Below, piece after piece: positions 17,898 to 26,221 of a stretch of 64,000 bases of DNA. The stretch is from Clostridium transplantifaecale. GTDB lineage: Bacteria; Bacillota; Clostridia; Lachnospirales; Lachnospiraceae. The notes below the pieces were generated by a model. That model worked only from the letters and a program-made list of their open reading frames with translations, was not told the DNA's origin and searched no databases. The stretch's first letter is position 1. Each line of letters opens with the position of its first letter. The DNA lies in the NCBI RefSeq assembly GCF_900626075.1, contig NZ_UYZY01000003.1:310001-374000 (forward strand), written 5' to 3'. Both the position numbers and the translations under genes were made by a program.

Positions 17898-18171
17898 TCA
17901 GACAAACTTCTACTTCTCAAAAAAAGCCTGACCACTTATGTCCATAACTGTGTCCTTCCGTTTACCTATACACATCATTTAATAAGAACTAATAGCGTTT
18001 GTTCTTACGCTCGTTTGGCCTTGTGCCATTCGGGCGATTTTCTTTTTCTATGGGCAGCTTCGGGCCAACTTGGCCCGAGGCCTTTATCAGGCAGGGGCGG
18101 CCCCGGTGCAGTTCCCCGTCTATCTCCATTTTGGTTTCTCTGTCTATCCACAACCGAAATGGAGGTCTACT
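17898..18171. other. Gene-free interval in the element
   Basis: Contains an AAGAAC...GTTCTT hairpin near 17985-18008 and another copy of the short motif CTTCGGGCCAACTTGGCCCG at 18059-18078, followed by sequence unlike the other modules. No open frame with a credible ribosome site was found. Confidence 0.5.
18059..18078 (+). repeat. Short palindromic motif of the element, further copy
   Basis: CTTCGGGCCAACTTGGCCCG contains the palindrome GGGCCAA-x-TTGGCCC, which also opens the modules at 12982, 15202 and 15942. Weaker forms occur at 11408 and at 17010 (CTTCGGCCAACCTGGC). Confidence 0.65.
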
Positions 18172-18279
18172 ATGTCAAAAATCAAATTGCGAGAATTTTA
18201 CCCGTTCTATCATGCATCAGGCCGTGAGCCGCCGCAGGTATTGAGAACACCTTGGCCGCCCTTTGTCATTTCCTCATAG
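18172..18279 (+). pseudogene. N-terminal remnant of an element-encoded sigma-like protein
   Basis: A 35-codon frame with a strong ribosome site (GGAGG) begins MSKIKLREFYPFYH, the characteristic start of the small sigma-70-like proteins found in conjugative and mobilisable elements of Clostridia. It then diverges (ASGREPPQVLRTPWPPFVIS) and stops. The rest of the gene is deleted. It links this element to the conjugative-transposon lineage. Confidence 0.5.
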
Positions 18280-18326
18280 GACAATCAGGGAATGACATAC
18301 ACATGGAAGAAAGGGGGCGGATATCC

Positions 18327-18590
18327 ATGCAAAATCAAATTCATTTATCGGAGCTCGCGGGCGTTGATATAACGGCAGTCAACAAAGAGGACTTAGTTGA
18401 CGTGTCCGGGCTGGCCTTCGATAACACGGTTCCGAAGGAACAGCGGGCGGCGCAGGTGCTCCGCAAGGTAAAAAATCCGTACTGCTTTCGGGTGGGCGAC
18501 ATGGGCGTAAAGCTGGAATTTCAGGATAGCGCCCCGCCCCTTGAGGATTGTTTTACCGACTTCCTGAAACGCAAAAAAAGCGGCCTGTAA
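18327..18590 (+). CDS. DUF6870-like element protein
   Basis: An 87-residue small protein. LSELAGVDITAVNKEDLVDV, KEQRAAQVLRKVKNPYCFRV and GDMGVKLEFQDSAPPLEDCF match the pattern of the DUF6870 proteins that often precede serine recombinases in Firmicutes elements; the function is unknown. The start at 18327 follows AAGGGGGCGG; an upstream ATG at 18303 is less well supported. A terminator overlaps the stop, so the recombinase downstream has its own promoter. Confidence 0.75.
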   Translation: MQNQIHLSELAGVDITAVNKEDLVDVSGLAFDNTVPKEQRAAQVLRKVKNPYCFRVGDMGVKLEFQDSAPPLEDCFTDFLKRKKSGL

Positions 18591-18606
18591 CAGTGTTCAG
18601 GCCGCT
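18579..18606 (+). terminator. Hairpin at the end of the DUF6870-like gene
   Basis: AGCGGCCTG and CAGGCCGCT form a 9-bp stem spanning the stop codon. The T tract is poor (TATG). Confidence 0.55.
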
Positions 18607-18647
18607 TATGTCGGCCTACGGACAAGATTTGCAAAGGCCGGGCAACA

Positions 18648-18683
18648 TTGTTCACTCCACCTATAAATGGTATAATATAGGTG
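18648..18683 (+). promoter_or_regulatory. Recombinase promoter with flanking operator-like repeat
   Basis: TTGTTC (18648), 17 bp, TATAAT (18671). An 8-bp inverted repeat CACCTATA (18658-18665) / TATAGGTG (18676-18683) brackets the -10 box, a likely binding site for repression of recombinase expression. Confidence 0.75.
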
Positions 18684-18709
18684 TAAAGTGATAAGGGAAG
18701 GAGGTTCAC

Positions 18710-20401
18710 ATGGCGCGAAAGAGCCGTGTTATCACTGAAACTCAAAAGCAGGAAAGTGCAAAATCATTTGAATGGAAAATCGGTATTTATATCAGACTTT
18801 CCAAAGAAGATTTAAGAAATAACGATGAATCCGAAAGTGTAACCAACCAGAGAAAAATCAATCTGGAATTTGTAGAAGAAAAGTTCTGCAACGAAAAGTA
18901 TATCATTTATGATATTTATGTAGACGACGGACGCTCTGGAACGACGGAGGACACACGCCCTGATTTTCAAAGATTATCAAAAGATATTCGTGAAGGTAAT
19001 GTTAATTGCGTTGTTTGTAAAACTCTCGCCCGGGCTTTTCGCAACTATGCAGACCAAGGTAAGTTTCTGGAACAATATCTCCCTACATATGGCTGCCGCT
19101 TCATTGCATTTGGCAATCCCTATGTTGACACATTCACCAATCCAGACTGTATGCAGAACATGGAAATCCCGATAAACGGCCTTATGAATGACCGCTATGC
19201 GGCCAGAACGTCAGAAGATGTGCGTAAGACGTTTCGGACAAAACGCAACAACGGAGAGTTTATTGGTGCATTTGCTCCATATGGATATTTGAAAAATCCA
19301 GAAAACAAAAGCGCATTTATCATTGATGAAAAAGCCGCAGAAATTGTAAAAGAGATATTCGAGAAATACCTGTCCGGCATGAGTAAGCTCGCCATTGTAC
19401 GATACTTAAACGACCATAGTATCCCCTGTCCGACTGTTTACAAACAAAAGTGTCTGGGCTTGAAATACCAAAATCCCCATAGCGATCCGACCCAAAATCC
19501 TCTTTGGAGTGAAAAGACAGTTGGTAGTATACTAAAAAATCAAATGTACTGTGGTGATATGGTACAGGGGCGTTCCCGTATAAAGAGTTACAAAGTCCAT
19601 ATTCAGGAGCAGGTTCCAGAGGAAGAATGGTTTATAAAAAAGAATAAGCATAAACCAATTATTGACTGGGAAACGTTTGAAAAAGTCCAGCGGCTATTGA
19701 AGAAAGACACTCGTACTTCGCCCCAAAATGATACCCTATATTTGTTCAGCGGTTTCTTACAATGTGCAGATTGTCAAAAAGCTATGATAAGAAGCAAAGT
19801 AAAAGGGAACGTTTATTATTATTGCTCTACTTATAAGAGACGTTCAAAAAAAGCCTGTACGAAACATTCCATTAAGCATGAACGCTTGGAAACGGCTGTC
19901 CTGTTTGCCATTCAGCAGTATGTATATCTGGCAATCGACTATACAAAGACCATAGAGCAGATAAACAGGGCTCCAATCATCAAAAGTCAGGATAAGAAAT
20001 TATTGGAGGCAATTACCCAAAAGGAGCGGGAGCTGGCAAAGGTAATTCGATATAAGCAGGCTATTTATCAGGATTGGAAAGACAATGAGATTAGTCAGAC
20101 CGATTACCTCCGTATGCGGGAAGATTATGAGAAGCAGGAAAAAGATATAAATGCAACAATTAAGAAATTGCAAGACGAGAGAGCCGAACAGGAAAATGGG
20201 ATGGATACCGAGAATCCATTTCTGATGGCTTTCCGAAAATACGAAAATGTCACCACACTATCAAGGGAAATTTTAATTGAACTGGTTGACAATATAATAG
20301 TTTATGAAGGCGGTAATATCAGTATTGTTCTTCGCTTTGCTGATGAACTCCGCCGGATGCAGGATTTCATTGAAGTCAACACCCATTCCGAAGCGGTTTG
20401 A
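18710..20401 (+). CDS. Large serine recombinase (integrase/excisionase of the element)
   Basis: A 563-residue site-specific recombinase. The resolvase domain carries the nucleophile serine at about residue 31 (GIYIRLSKED) and the downstream DDGRSGT and TLARAFRNYADQGKFLE segments. A recombinase domain follows at about 185-300 (GYLKNPENKSAFIIDEKAAE), then a zinc ribbon (CADCQKAMI with YYYCSTYKRRSKKAC) and a coiled coil near 440-500. It cuts attP and attB at a 2-bp core and rejoins DNA by subunit rotation. AAGGAGG lies 7 bp before the ATG. The gene ends 26 bp from the right arm of the element, the normal place for attP. Excision would need a directionality factor; none is recognised. Confidence 0.95.
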   Translation: MARKSRVITETQKQESAKSFEWKIGIYIRLSKEDLRNNDESESVTNQRKINLEFVEEKFCNEKYIIYDIYVDDGRSGTTEDTRPDFQRLSKDIREGNVNCVVCKTLARAFRNYADQGKFLEQYLPTYGCRFIAFGNPYVDTFTNPDCMQNMEIPINGLMNDRYAARTSEDVRKTFRTKRNNGEFIGAFAPYGYLKNPENKSAFIIDEKAAEIVKEIFEKYLSGMSKLAIVRYLNDHSIPCPTVYKQKCLGLKYQNPHSDPTQNPLWSEKTVGSILKNQMYCGDMVQGRSRIKSYKVHIQEQVPEEEWFIKKNKHKPIIDWETFEKVQRLLKKDTRTSPQNDTLYLFSGFLQCADCQKAMIRSKVKGNVYYYCSTYKRRSKKACTKHSIKHERLETAVLFAIQQYVYLAIDYTKTIEQINRAPIIKSQDKKLLEAITQKERELAKVIRYKQAIYQDWKDNEISQTDYLRMREDYEKQEKDINATIKKLQDERAEQENGMDTENPFLMAFRKYENVTTLSREILIELVDNIIVYEGGNISIVLRFADELRRMQDFIEVNTHSEAV

Positions 20402-20416
20402 TTGACCGCATTTTAA

Positions 20417-21988
20417 TTGATAGTTGGTTTTCTTATTATCTATGGCGCCACCGGAGCGACAGGAGCGACCGGAACAGCGGGAGCCGCCGGAGCGACAGGT
20501 CCGACCGGAGCGACAGGCCCAACGGGAGCGACCGGAACAGCGGGAGCTGACGGAGCAACCGGGCCCACAGGCCCAACCGGAGCGACCGGAGCGACAGGCC
20601 CAACCGGTTCGACAGGAACAGCCGGAGCAGATGGAGCGACAGGCCCAACCGGTCCGACCGGAGCAACGGGAACAGCGGGAGCCACCGGTCCAACCGGAGC
20701 AACGGGAACAGCCGGAGCAACAGGCCCAACCGGCCCGACCGGAGCGACAGGAACAGCGGGAGCCGCCGGAGCAACAGGCCCAACCGGCCCGACCGGAGCG
20801 ACAGGAACAGCGGGAGCAGATGGAGTGACAGGCCCAACCGGTCCGACCGGAGCGACTGGAACAGCGGGAGCCGCCGGAGCGACAGGTCCAACCGGCCCGA
20901 CCGGAGCGACAGGAACAGCGGGAGCCGCCGGAGCAACCGGCCCGACCGGAGCGACCGGAACAGCGGGAGCCGCCGGAGCGACAGGCCCAACCGGTCCGAC
21001 CGGAGCGACTGGAACAGCGGGAGCCGCTGGAGCAACAGGCCCGACCGGAACAGCGGGAGCCGCTGGAGCAACAGGCCCTACAGGCCCAACCGGAGCAACG
21101 GGAACAGCCGGAGCAACCGGGCCAACAGGTCCGACAGGTGCAACTGGAACAGCGGGAGCCGTCGGAGCAACCGGGCCAACAGGTCCAACCGGAACAGCGG
21201 GAGCCGCTGGAGCGACCGGCCCTACAGGCCCAACCGGAGCCACGGGAACAGCCGGAGCAACCGGGCCAACAGGTCCGACAGGTGCAACTGGAACAGCGGG
21301 AGCCGTCGGAGCAACCGGGCCAACAGGTCCAACCGGAACAGCGGGAGCCGCTGGAGCGACCGGCCCTACAGGCCCAACCGGAGCCACGGGAACAGCCGGA
21401 GCAGCCGGGCCAACAGGTCCGACAGGTGCAACTGGAACAGCGGGAGCCACCGGAGCCACAGGCCCAACCGGAGCAACTGGAACAGCGGGAGCCACCGGAG
21501 TCACAGGCCCAACAGGAGCAACGGGAACAGCCGGAGCGACAGGCGCCACAGGAGCGACAGGTCCAACAGGAGCGACAGGCGCGTCAGTGACCAGCAACAG
21601 TATGAATGCCACCAACACGACGGGAGCAACGATTGCAGTTATTCTGGGCGGTACGGATGTGCCGCTGCCGAACGTACAGGTATTGGACGGATTTACTGTG
21701 AATGCAGCAAACACGACATTTACCGTACCGGCCACAGGAACCTATATGGTTTCTTACAGGGTTTCCACAACGGCGGCTTTACTGATGTCCTCCCGCGTAC
21801 TGCTCAACGGAGTAACGCTGGCAGGTTCCGCCTTTGCCCCGATTGTATCGGTCAACGCGTTTGCCGCAACGACGTTTGCCGCACTTGCAGCAGGCGATAC
21901 ACTGGAACTTCAGCTCTTCGGTCTGCTGGGGGCTGCGGTTCTTCAGGGAGGCAACGGAGCCACACTTACAGTGATAAGGCTTGTTTAA
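20417..21988 (+). CDS. BclA-like collagen-repeat protein, 3' part
   Basis: From 20450 this is the continuation of the gene at 10390. It has about 380 residues of Gly-X-Y repeat ([17 protein letters not shown] and variants), then a 130-residue C-terminal domain ([20 protein letters not shown] to [13 protein letters not shown]) resembling the BclA/C1q-like trimerisation domain of exosporium proteins. The frame can be opened by a TTG at 20417 inside the element, but it has no ribosome site, so independent translation is doubtful. Joined to the 5' half after excision it gives a 775-residue protein. Confidence 0.85.
   Translation: MIVGFLIIYGATGATGATGTAGAAGATGPTGATGPTGATGTAGADGATGPTGPTGATGATGPTGSTGTAGADGATGPTGPTGATGTAGATGPTGATGTAGATGPTGPTGATGTAGAAGATGPTGPTGATGTAGADGVTGPTGPTGATGTAGAAGATGPTGPTGATGTAGAAGATGPTGATGTAGAAGATGPTGPTGATGTAGAAGATGPTGTAGAAGATGPTGPTGATGTAGATGPTGPTGATGTAGAVGATGPTGPTGTAGAAGATGPTGPTGATGTAGATGPTGPTGATGTAGAVGATGPTGPTGTAGAAGATGPTGPTGATGTAGAAGPTGPTGATGTAGATGATGPTGATGTAGATGVTGPTGATGTAGATGATGATGPTGATGASVTSNSMNATNTTGATIAVILGGTDVPLPNVQVLDGFTVNAANTTFTVPATGTYMVSYRVSTTAALLMSSRVLLNGVTLAGSAFAPIVSVNAFAATTFAALAAGDTLELQLFGLLGAAVLQGGNGATLTVIRLV
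20428..20460. other. attR, right junction of the integrated element
   Basis: Element arm TTTTCTTATTAT (20428-20439), CTATGGCGCC, core ACCG (20450-20453), then the collagen-gene sequence GAGCGAC. In the rebuilt attP the symmetry centre of the two arms falls on the AC of ACCG, so this dinucleotide is the probable crossover. Confidence 0.75.
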
Positions 21989-22082
21989 ACAGGGTACTGA
22001 GGATATGGAAATGAACGGAGCCGGAGAAATTTAAAAAAAACTAATTTGATAATTATTACCAAAAAGTGAGTCAAGAAAAAGG

Positions 22083-22135
22083 AGCAGTCCGCTTTCAGAA
22101 AAGGCCAACAGCCTGAACGCAGGAAGCGGGCTGCT
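22083..22135 (+). terminator. Terminator-like hairpin after the collagen gene
   Basis: AGCAGTCCGCTT pairs with AAGCGGGCTGCT (one G-T pair) around an inner GGC...GCC. The T tract is weak. Nothing else is seen between 21989 and 22259. Confidence 0.5.
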
Positions 22136-22259
22136 TCTATGATTGATGAAATTTTTATGCCGCATTATAACTTCTGACAGAGTGTTTTTGGAAAGTCATG
22201 CGTTATTGCCGTATAACCAGCAGTAAGCGCAAACGGCAGAGCGTATTTGCAAATATGTT

Positions 22260-22457
22260 CTAATTTGTTACTTCAAATATATCCTCAATTGTACAGCCAA
22301 ATACTTTTGCAATATTCCAAGCCAGCACAAGAGACGGATTATATTTTCCTTTTTCAAGATTTCCAATAGTTTCTCTTCGGACACCTACTCGTTTGGCTAA
22401 ATCTTCCTGCTTCATATCATATTTGGCGCGGTATTCTTTAATCCTATTCTTTATCAT
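22260..22457 (-). CDS. Small XRE family regulator
   Basis: A 65-residue protein that is a single helix-turn-helix domain: [60 protein letters not shown]. Very similar short regulators in Firmicutes are paired with DUF3796-type membrane proteins, and here the start lies inside the last codons of the DUF3796-like gene (14-bp overlap), implying translational coupling. The longer frame upstream is only that overlap. The target is probably its own operon. Confidence 0.9.
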   Translation of the reverse strand: MIKNRIKEYRAKYDMKQEDLAKRVGVRRETIGNLEKGKYNPSLVLAWNIAKVFGCTIEDIFEVTN

Positions 22458-22815
22458 TTCCTGCAACCCAACTTTCTCTGAATCTGAAATACCCAATGGA
22501 AAAGCCATGTACGGCGACAGAAACGCCCCAACCGGAGGCAAAACCGGTTAAGAGAGCAGCGTTCCCCTCCCGGCCGCCAATGAAGAAACAAACCAGGGTG
22601 ATAATGGCGGTGGTTATCATACCGCAGTAAAATGCCGTCGAAGCCGACTGGTTCATATATTCTTCCAACATTTCATCTGATTTGATAAATAAATATTGAA
22701 ATTCAACAATAAAAGCAAAAAAAGCCAAAAACTCTCTGTTTTCAGTAAAGACTCCAATAAATCCCAACAGCGAAAGCAGTCCTGTGAATCCGCATAAATT
22801 ACGCCTTAATTTCAT
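22444..22815 (-). CDS. DUF3796-like membrane protein
   Basis: A 123-residue protein with about four hydrophobic segments ([71 protein letters not shown]). The N-terminus and gene pairing fit the DUF3796 family, which is almost always encoded with a small XRE regulator. The role is unknown; antibiotic or envelope sensing has been suggested for such pairs, but nothing here tests it. Confidence 0.75.
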   Translation of the reverse strand: MKLRRNLCGFTGLLSLLGFIGVFTENREFLAFFAFIVEFQYLFIKSDEMLEEYMNQSASTAFYCGMITTAIITLVCFFIGGREGNAALLTGFASGWGVSVAVHGFSIGYFRFRESWVAGNDKE

Positions 22816-22861
22816 TATTATTAACCCCTTTTATGTGATGTATTTATAACTTTATGATAGA

Positions 22862-22890
22862 AATATATCACACGATTATTGAAATGTCAA
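22862..22890 (-). promoter_or_regulatory. Promoter of the DUF3796-like/XRE operon
   Basis: Minus strand TTGACA (22885-22890), 17-bp spacer, TATATT (22862-22867), 47 bp from the start. Confidence 0.8.
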
Positions 22891-23042
22891 GATACGCGTC
22901 AAAATACAAGATAAATACAAAGGCGAGGAAAAGCAACACACGAGTTTATTATTTTTTTATCATCTCTTTCATTTTTCTTTGTTTTTTTCTACACACGTAC
23001 TTTTGTTTTCTTCGATATCCTCTTTTATAAGGAGGAGTCAAA

Positions 23043-23552
23043 ATGGACATTCAGACATTAACAAGTTTTTTTCTACAATACGGAGCCATATTTATTTTCC
23101 TGATTGTACTGTTTGAGTACCTGAATCTTCCAGGTTTCCCGGCCGGGGTGATTATGCCTATGGCTGGAATCTGGGCGGCTAAGGGGAATATCAGTTTTCT
23201 GGCAGCCATGGTGATTACGGTCAGCGCCGGGTTATTGGGCAGTTGGATTTTATATTTTTTTGGAAGAATCGGCGGTGCGCTCTTTTTACCCTGGTATGTG
23301 AAGCGCTTCCCAAAACAGGAACTTCTTATTCAAAAGAATCTTGAACTGCTTCGGAAAAAAGGAGCAGCAGGGGTATTTATCAGCAAACTGATTCCTATGA
23401 TACGCACGGTAATATCAATTCCGGCCGGAATGATTAAAATGGATTTTCTCTCATACAGCATCAGCTCCGCAGGCGGGATTTTTATCTGGAATTTCGTGCT
23501 GGTAGGCGCCGGATACTGGATGGGAGATGCGGCTTTAAACCTGTTTACATAG
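23043..23552 (+). CDS. DedA family (VTT-domain) membrane protein
   Basis: A 169-residue inner-membrane protein. The DedA/SNARE-associated domain is recognised by EYLNLPGFPAGVIMPMAGIW, the glycine-rich re-entrant segment GLLGSWILYFFGRIGGALF and the conserved FISKLIPMIRTVISIPAGMI. DedA proteins act as lipid carriers or scramblases (undecaprenyl phosphate or phosphatidylethanolamine) and affect the proton gradient. The family is usually 190-220 residues, so this is a little short. AAGGAGG is 7 bp before the ATG. A lipid glycosyltransferase follows 40 bp downstream, suggesting a shared envelope-lipid role. Confidence 0.88.
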   Translation: MDIQTLTSFFLQYGAIFIFLIVLFEYLNLPGFPAGVIMPMAGIWAAKGNISFLAAMVITVSAGLLGSWILYFFGRIGGALFLPWYVKRFPKQELLIQKNLELLRKKGAAGVFISKLIPMIRTVISIPAGMIKMDFLSYSISSAGGIFIWNFVLVGAGYWMGDAALNLFT

Positions 23553-23592
23553 CGGGCAGGGAAATGAGAAATAGACGCAGGAGGATGAATTT

Positions 23593-24873
23593 ATGAAAAT
23601 TGCAATGTTTACCAATAATTATAAACCGTTTATCGCGGGAGTGCCGATATCAATTGAAAGATTGTCGGAGGGGCTGAGAAATGCCGGGCACGAGGTATAT
23701 ATTTTTGCTCCCGACTATGGAAACTGCGGGGAAGAAAAGTATGTAATCCGGTACAGAACGCTGTATAAAAAGGATGAAACCGGGATTGTGGTAGGCAACT
23801 GTTTTGAAGGCAGGATAGAGAAGGAGTTTGCCAGACTCAGATTTGATGTAATCCATGTTCATCATCCCCTGCTGTCCGGGCATGCTGCCCTCTACCTTAG
23901 TAAAAAATATGGCATTCCGGTGGCATATACGTACCACACCAGATATGAGGAGTATCTGCACTACTTTAAGCCGTTTCAATCGTTTCAAGCGCCTGGTCCG
24001 GCACACCGTCAGGGCGGAGGGGGAAAGTTCGGCAGTGAGGCTCTGGTGCGTCAATATATAAAATCCTTTGCCAACTCCTGCGATCTGATATTTGCGCCCA
24101 CAAAGATGATGCAGGACTGCCTGGAGAGCTACGGTACGGACACCGAAATCGGAATTCTGCCAACGGGTCTGGAGGACAGTTCCTTCCTGGAGGATCCTGA
24201 GGCTGCCAAAGCAATCAGGACACGGTATAAAGGAGATAAAACCTATCTGTTCAGCACAATAGCCAGGCTGGAAAAGGAGAAAAACCTGGACTTTCTGCTG
24301 AAAGGAGCGGCGGCCTTAAAACGGAGGATTGGAGACTGTTTCCGTATTATGGTGATCGGGGAGGGCAGCGAGCGCGGACATCTGCAGGAGCTGGCCGGAC
24401 GTCTGGGAATCGGTGATAATATTATTTTTACAGGAAAAGTTGAAAACCGGAGAATTAAAGACTACCAGTTTGCCAGTGATCTGTTCCTTTTTGCATCCAA
24501 ATCGGAGACACAGGGCATTGTCCTTCTTGAGGCCATGGCGGCGGGAACGCCGGTGATCGCGGTCAGGGCCAGCGGCGTATCGGATATTGTAGAAAACGGC
24601 TTCAACGGATACATGACCCGGGAAGATGCGGAGCAGTGGGCCGAAGCCGCAGGACAGGCTCTCTGTGGCAGGGAGCATTACCTGGCGCTTTGCAGAAATT
24701 CGGTGAAGACCGCTTCCGGCTTCCGTACCACGGAGATTGCGGCCATGGCGGAAGCGTATTATTATCAGATGATGGATCGTGACAGAAAGAAAAGAAGTTC
24801 GGAAGCGCTGATGCAGTTTCTTTTGTACCTGAATCCGCGCAACCTGTTTAAAGAAAATAAGAATATGATTTAA
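23593..24873 (+). CDS. GT4 family glycosyltransferase, probably diacylglycerol glycosyltransferase-like
   Basis: A 426-residue GT-B enzyme. The N-terminal domain starts MKIAMFTNNYKPFIAGVPIS and contains FDVIHVHHPLLSGHAAL and AYTYHTRYEEY. The C-terminal nucleotide-sugar domain contains IARLEKEKNLDFLL, VIGEGSE and the EX7E motif ESETQG...LLEAMAAGTP (written here as KSETQGIVLLEAMAAG). The closest plan is that of processive or monoglycosyl diacylglycerol synthases of Firmicutes, which transfer glucose to membrane diacylglycerol at the cytosolic face. It lies between dedA and splB in one direction. The donor and acceptor are inferred. Confidence 0.88.
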   Translation: MKIAMFTNNYKPFIAGVPISIERLSEGLRNAGHEVYIFAPDYGNCGEEKYVIRYRTLYKKDETGIVVGNCFEGRIEKEFARLRFDVIHVHHPLLSGHAALYLSKKYGIPVAYTYHTRYEEYLHYFKPFQSFQAPGPAHRQGGGGKFGSEALVRQYIKSFANSCDLIFAPTKMMQDCLESYGTDTEIGILPTGLEDSSFLEDPEAAKAIRTRYKGDKTYLFSTIARLEKEKNLDFLLKGAAALKRRIGDCFRIMVIGEGSERGHLQELAGRLGIGDNIIFTGKVENRRIKDYQFASDLFLFASKSETQGIVLLEAMAAGTPVIAVRASGVSDIVENGFNGYMTREDAEQWAEAAGQALCGREHYLALCRNSVKTASGFRTTEIAAMAEAYYYQMMDRDRKKRSSEALMQFLLYLNPRNLFKENKNMI

Positions 24874-24966
24874 AGACAGACGGCCGTTATTATGATTTCC
24901 CTGAAAACGGCACATACTATCGGAAAACAAGATCCGTTATGTGCCAGTGGCCGGAAAGGGAAAGAT

Positions 24967-25962
24967 ATGAAATTTGATGCGGTATACTATGAACCGGACA
25001 GCCTGAATTATGTTTTAGGAAAGGAACTTAAGGAAAAATACGGTGATTTACCCTGGCTGCCTATTGCCAGCCATAATTCCATTAAGGAAATGCAGGAAAA
25101 GCCAAACTCGGAATTTGGAAAAATGAAGAGAAACCTGATAGTCGGAATCAGAAAAACCCACAAATACACAGAAAACCATAAGGTATCGGACTACCTGGTG
25201 CCCTACACATCATCAGGCTGCACCGCTATGTGCCTGTACTGCTATCTGGTGTGCAATTATAATAAATGCGCTTATCTCCGCCTGTTTGTGAACCGCGAGC
25301 AGATGCTGGGCCGCCTGATTAAAAAAGGACGGGAGAGCAGCAGTCCCGCCGTATTTGAAATCGGCAGCAACAGTGATCTGGTACTGGAAAACGTCATAAC
25401 AGGAAACCTGCTCTATACAATCCCCAAATTTGCTGAGGAGGGGAGGGGAAAACTCACATTCCCGACCAAGTTCGATATGGTGGATCCGCTGCTGACTCTG
25501 GAACACAGGGGGAAAATCATCTTCCGCATGAGTGTGAATCCCCGGGAGCTCATCAAACGCATTGAAATCGGCACCTCGGGTCTGGCACAGAGAATCGGCG
25601 CGGTCAATAAGATGTGCGAGGCGGGATATCCCTGCGGGCTCTTAATTGCACCGGTGATTTTGACGGAAGGATGGAAAGAAATGTATACGGGCCTTCTAAA
25701 AGAACTGGAAGAGGGGCTGACCGCAAAGGTGAAGAAGCAGATGTTTCTGGAAATCATTTTGATGACCTATTCCTATGTGCACCGGGCAATCAACAGTGAG
25801 GCGTTTCCGGCCGCGCCCGACTTATACGACGGCGAACTGATGACAGGAAGGGGCAGAGGCAGATACTGTTACCGCGAGGATTCCAGAAAAGAGGCTGAAG
25901 AATTCCTGCGGTCGGAGATAAAACGAATCATGGGTGACGTGAAAATACTTTATATCAGTTAG
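24967..25962 (+). CDS. splB: Spore photoproduct lyase
   Basis: A 331-residue radical-SAM enzyme that reverses the UV spore photoproduct (5-thyminyl-5,6-dihydrothymine) during germination. The 4Fe-4S motif is C85-x3-C89-x2-C92 (SGCTAMCLYCYLVC). Other SplB segments are RKTHKYTENHKVSDY, FEIGSNSDLVLEN and LTFPTKFDMVDPLL. The conserved H-donor cysteine is probably that of CYLVCNYNKC. The start at 24967 follows GGAAAGGGAAAG and gives a normal length; the in-frame ATG at 24892 lies close behind the glycosyltransferase stop. Its presence shows a spore former. Confidence 0.93.
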   Translation: MKFDAVYYEPDSLNYVLGKELKEKYGDLPWLPIASHNSIKEMQEKPNSEFGKMKRNLIVGIRKTHKYTENHKVSDYLVPYTSSGCTAMCLYCYLVCNYNKCAYLRLFVNREQMLGRLIKKGRESSSPAVFEIGSNSDLVLENVITGNLLYTIPKFAEEGRGKLTFPTKFDMVDPLLTLEHRGKIIFRMSVNPRELIKRIEIGTSGLAQRIGAVNKMCEAGYPCGLLIAPVILTEGWKEMYTGLLKELEEGLTAKVKKQMFLEIILMTYSYVHRAINSEAFPAAPDLYDGELMTGRGRGRYCYREDSRKEAEEFLRSEIKRIMGDVKILYIS

Positions 25963-25966
25963 AAAG

Positions 25967-26002
25967 AACGCAGAAAAGCGCAAGGACTTTTCTGCGTTTT
26001 TA
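25967..26002 (+). terminator. Terminator after splB
   Basis: AACGCAGAAAAG and CTTTTCTGCGTT, 12-bp perfect stem, followed by TTTT. Confidence 0.88.
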
Positions 26003-26100
26003 TCATGGCACTCCGAAGACAAGAGGCTTATCAAGGTTCCGATACACTCTGGGCGGCAATAATCTTAACGCGGGCTTAACACTTATATCTGGTATCTAAA

Positions 26101-26129
26101 TGGACAGGTGACATAAAATATGGTACAAT
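26101..26129 (+). promoter_or_regulatory. Promoter of the DUF1538 operon
   Basis: TGGACA (26101), 17-bp spacer, TACAAT (26124). The leader to the start at 26222 is about 85 nt. Confidence 0.65.
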
Positions 26130-26221
26130 TATTTTAAGTTAGCGCCCAATAACAAGAGTGCGCCTGTAACCGTTAACCGGGTATCTTCTCAGGAGGTATT
26201 CATTCAGGAAAGGGAGGTTAT

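Noticed and set aside
20417..20449. TTG at 20417 as the true start of the 3' collagen gene
   Set aside because: No ribosome site, and it lies inside the element between the recombinase and attR; the in-frame link to the 5' half is better supported.
20457..21590. Tandem DNA repeats that could suggest a CRISPR array or minisatellite
   Set aside because: The units have codon periodicity (9-27 bp), no fixed spacers, and encode collagen triplets.
20440..21735. 431-codon minus-strand frame opposite the 3' collagen half
   Set aside because: Same artefact of repetitive GGA/ACC codons; no start signals and no non-repeat domain.
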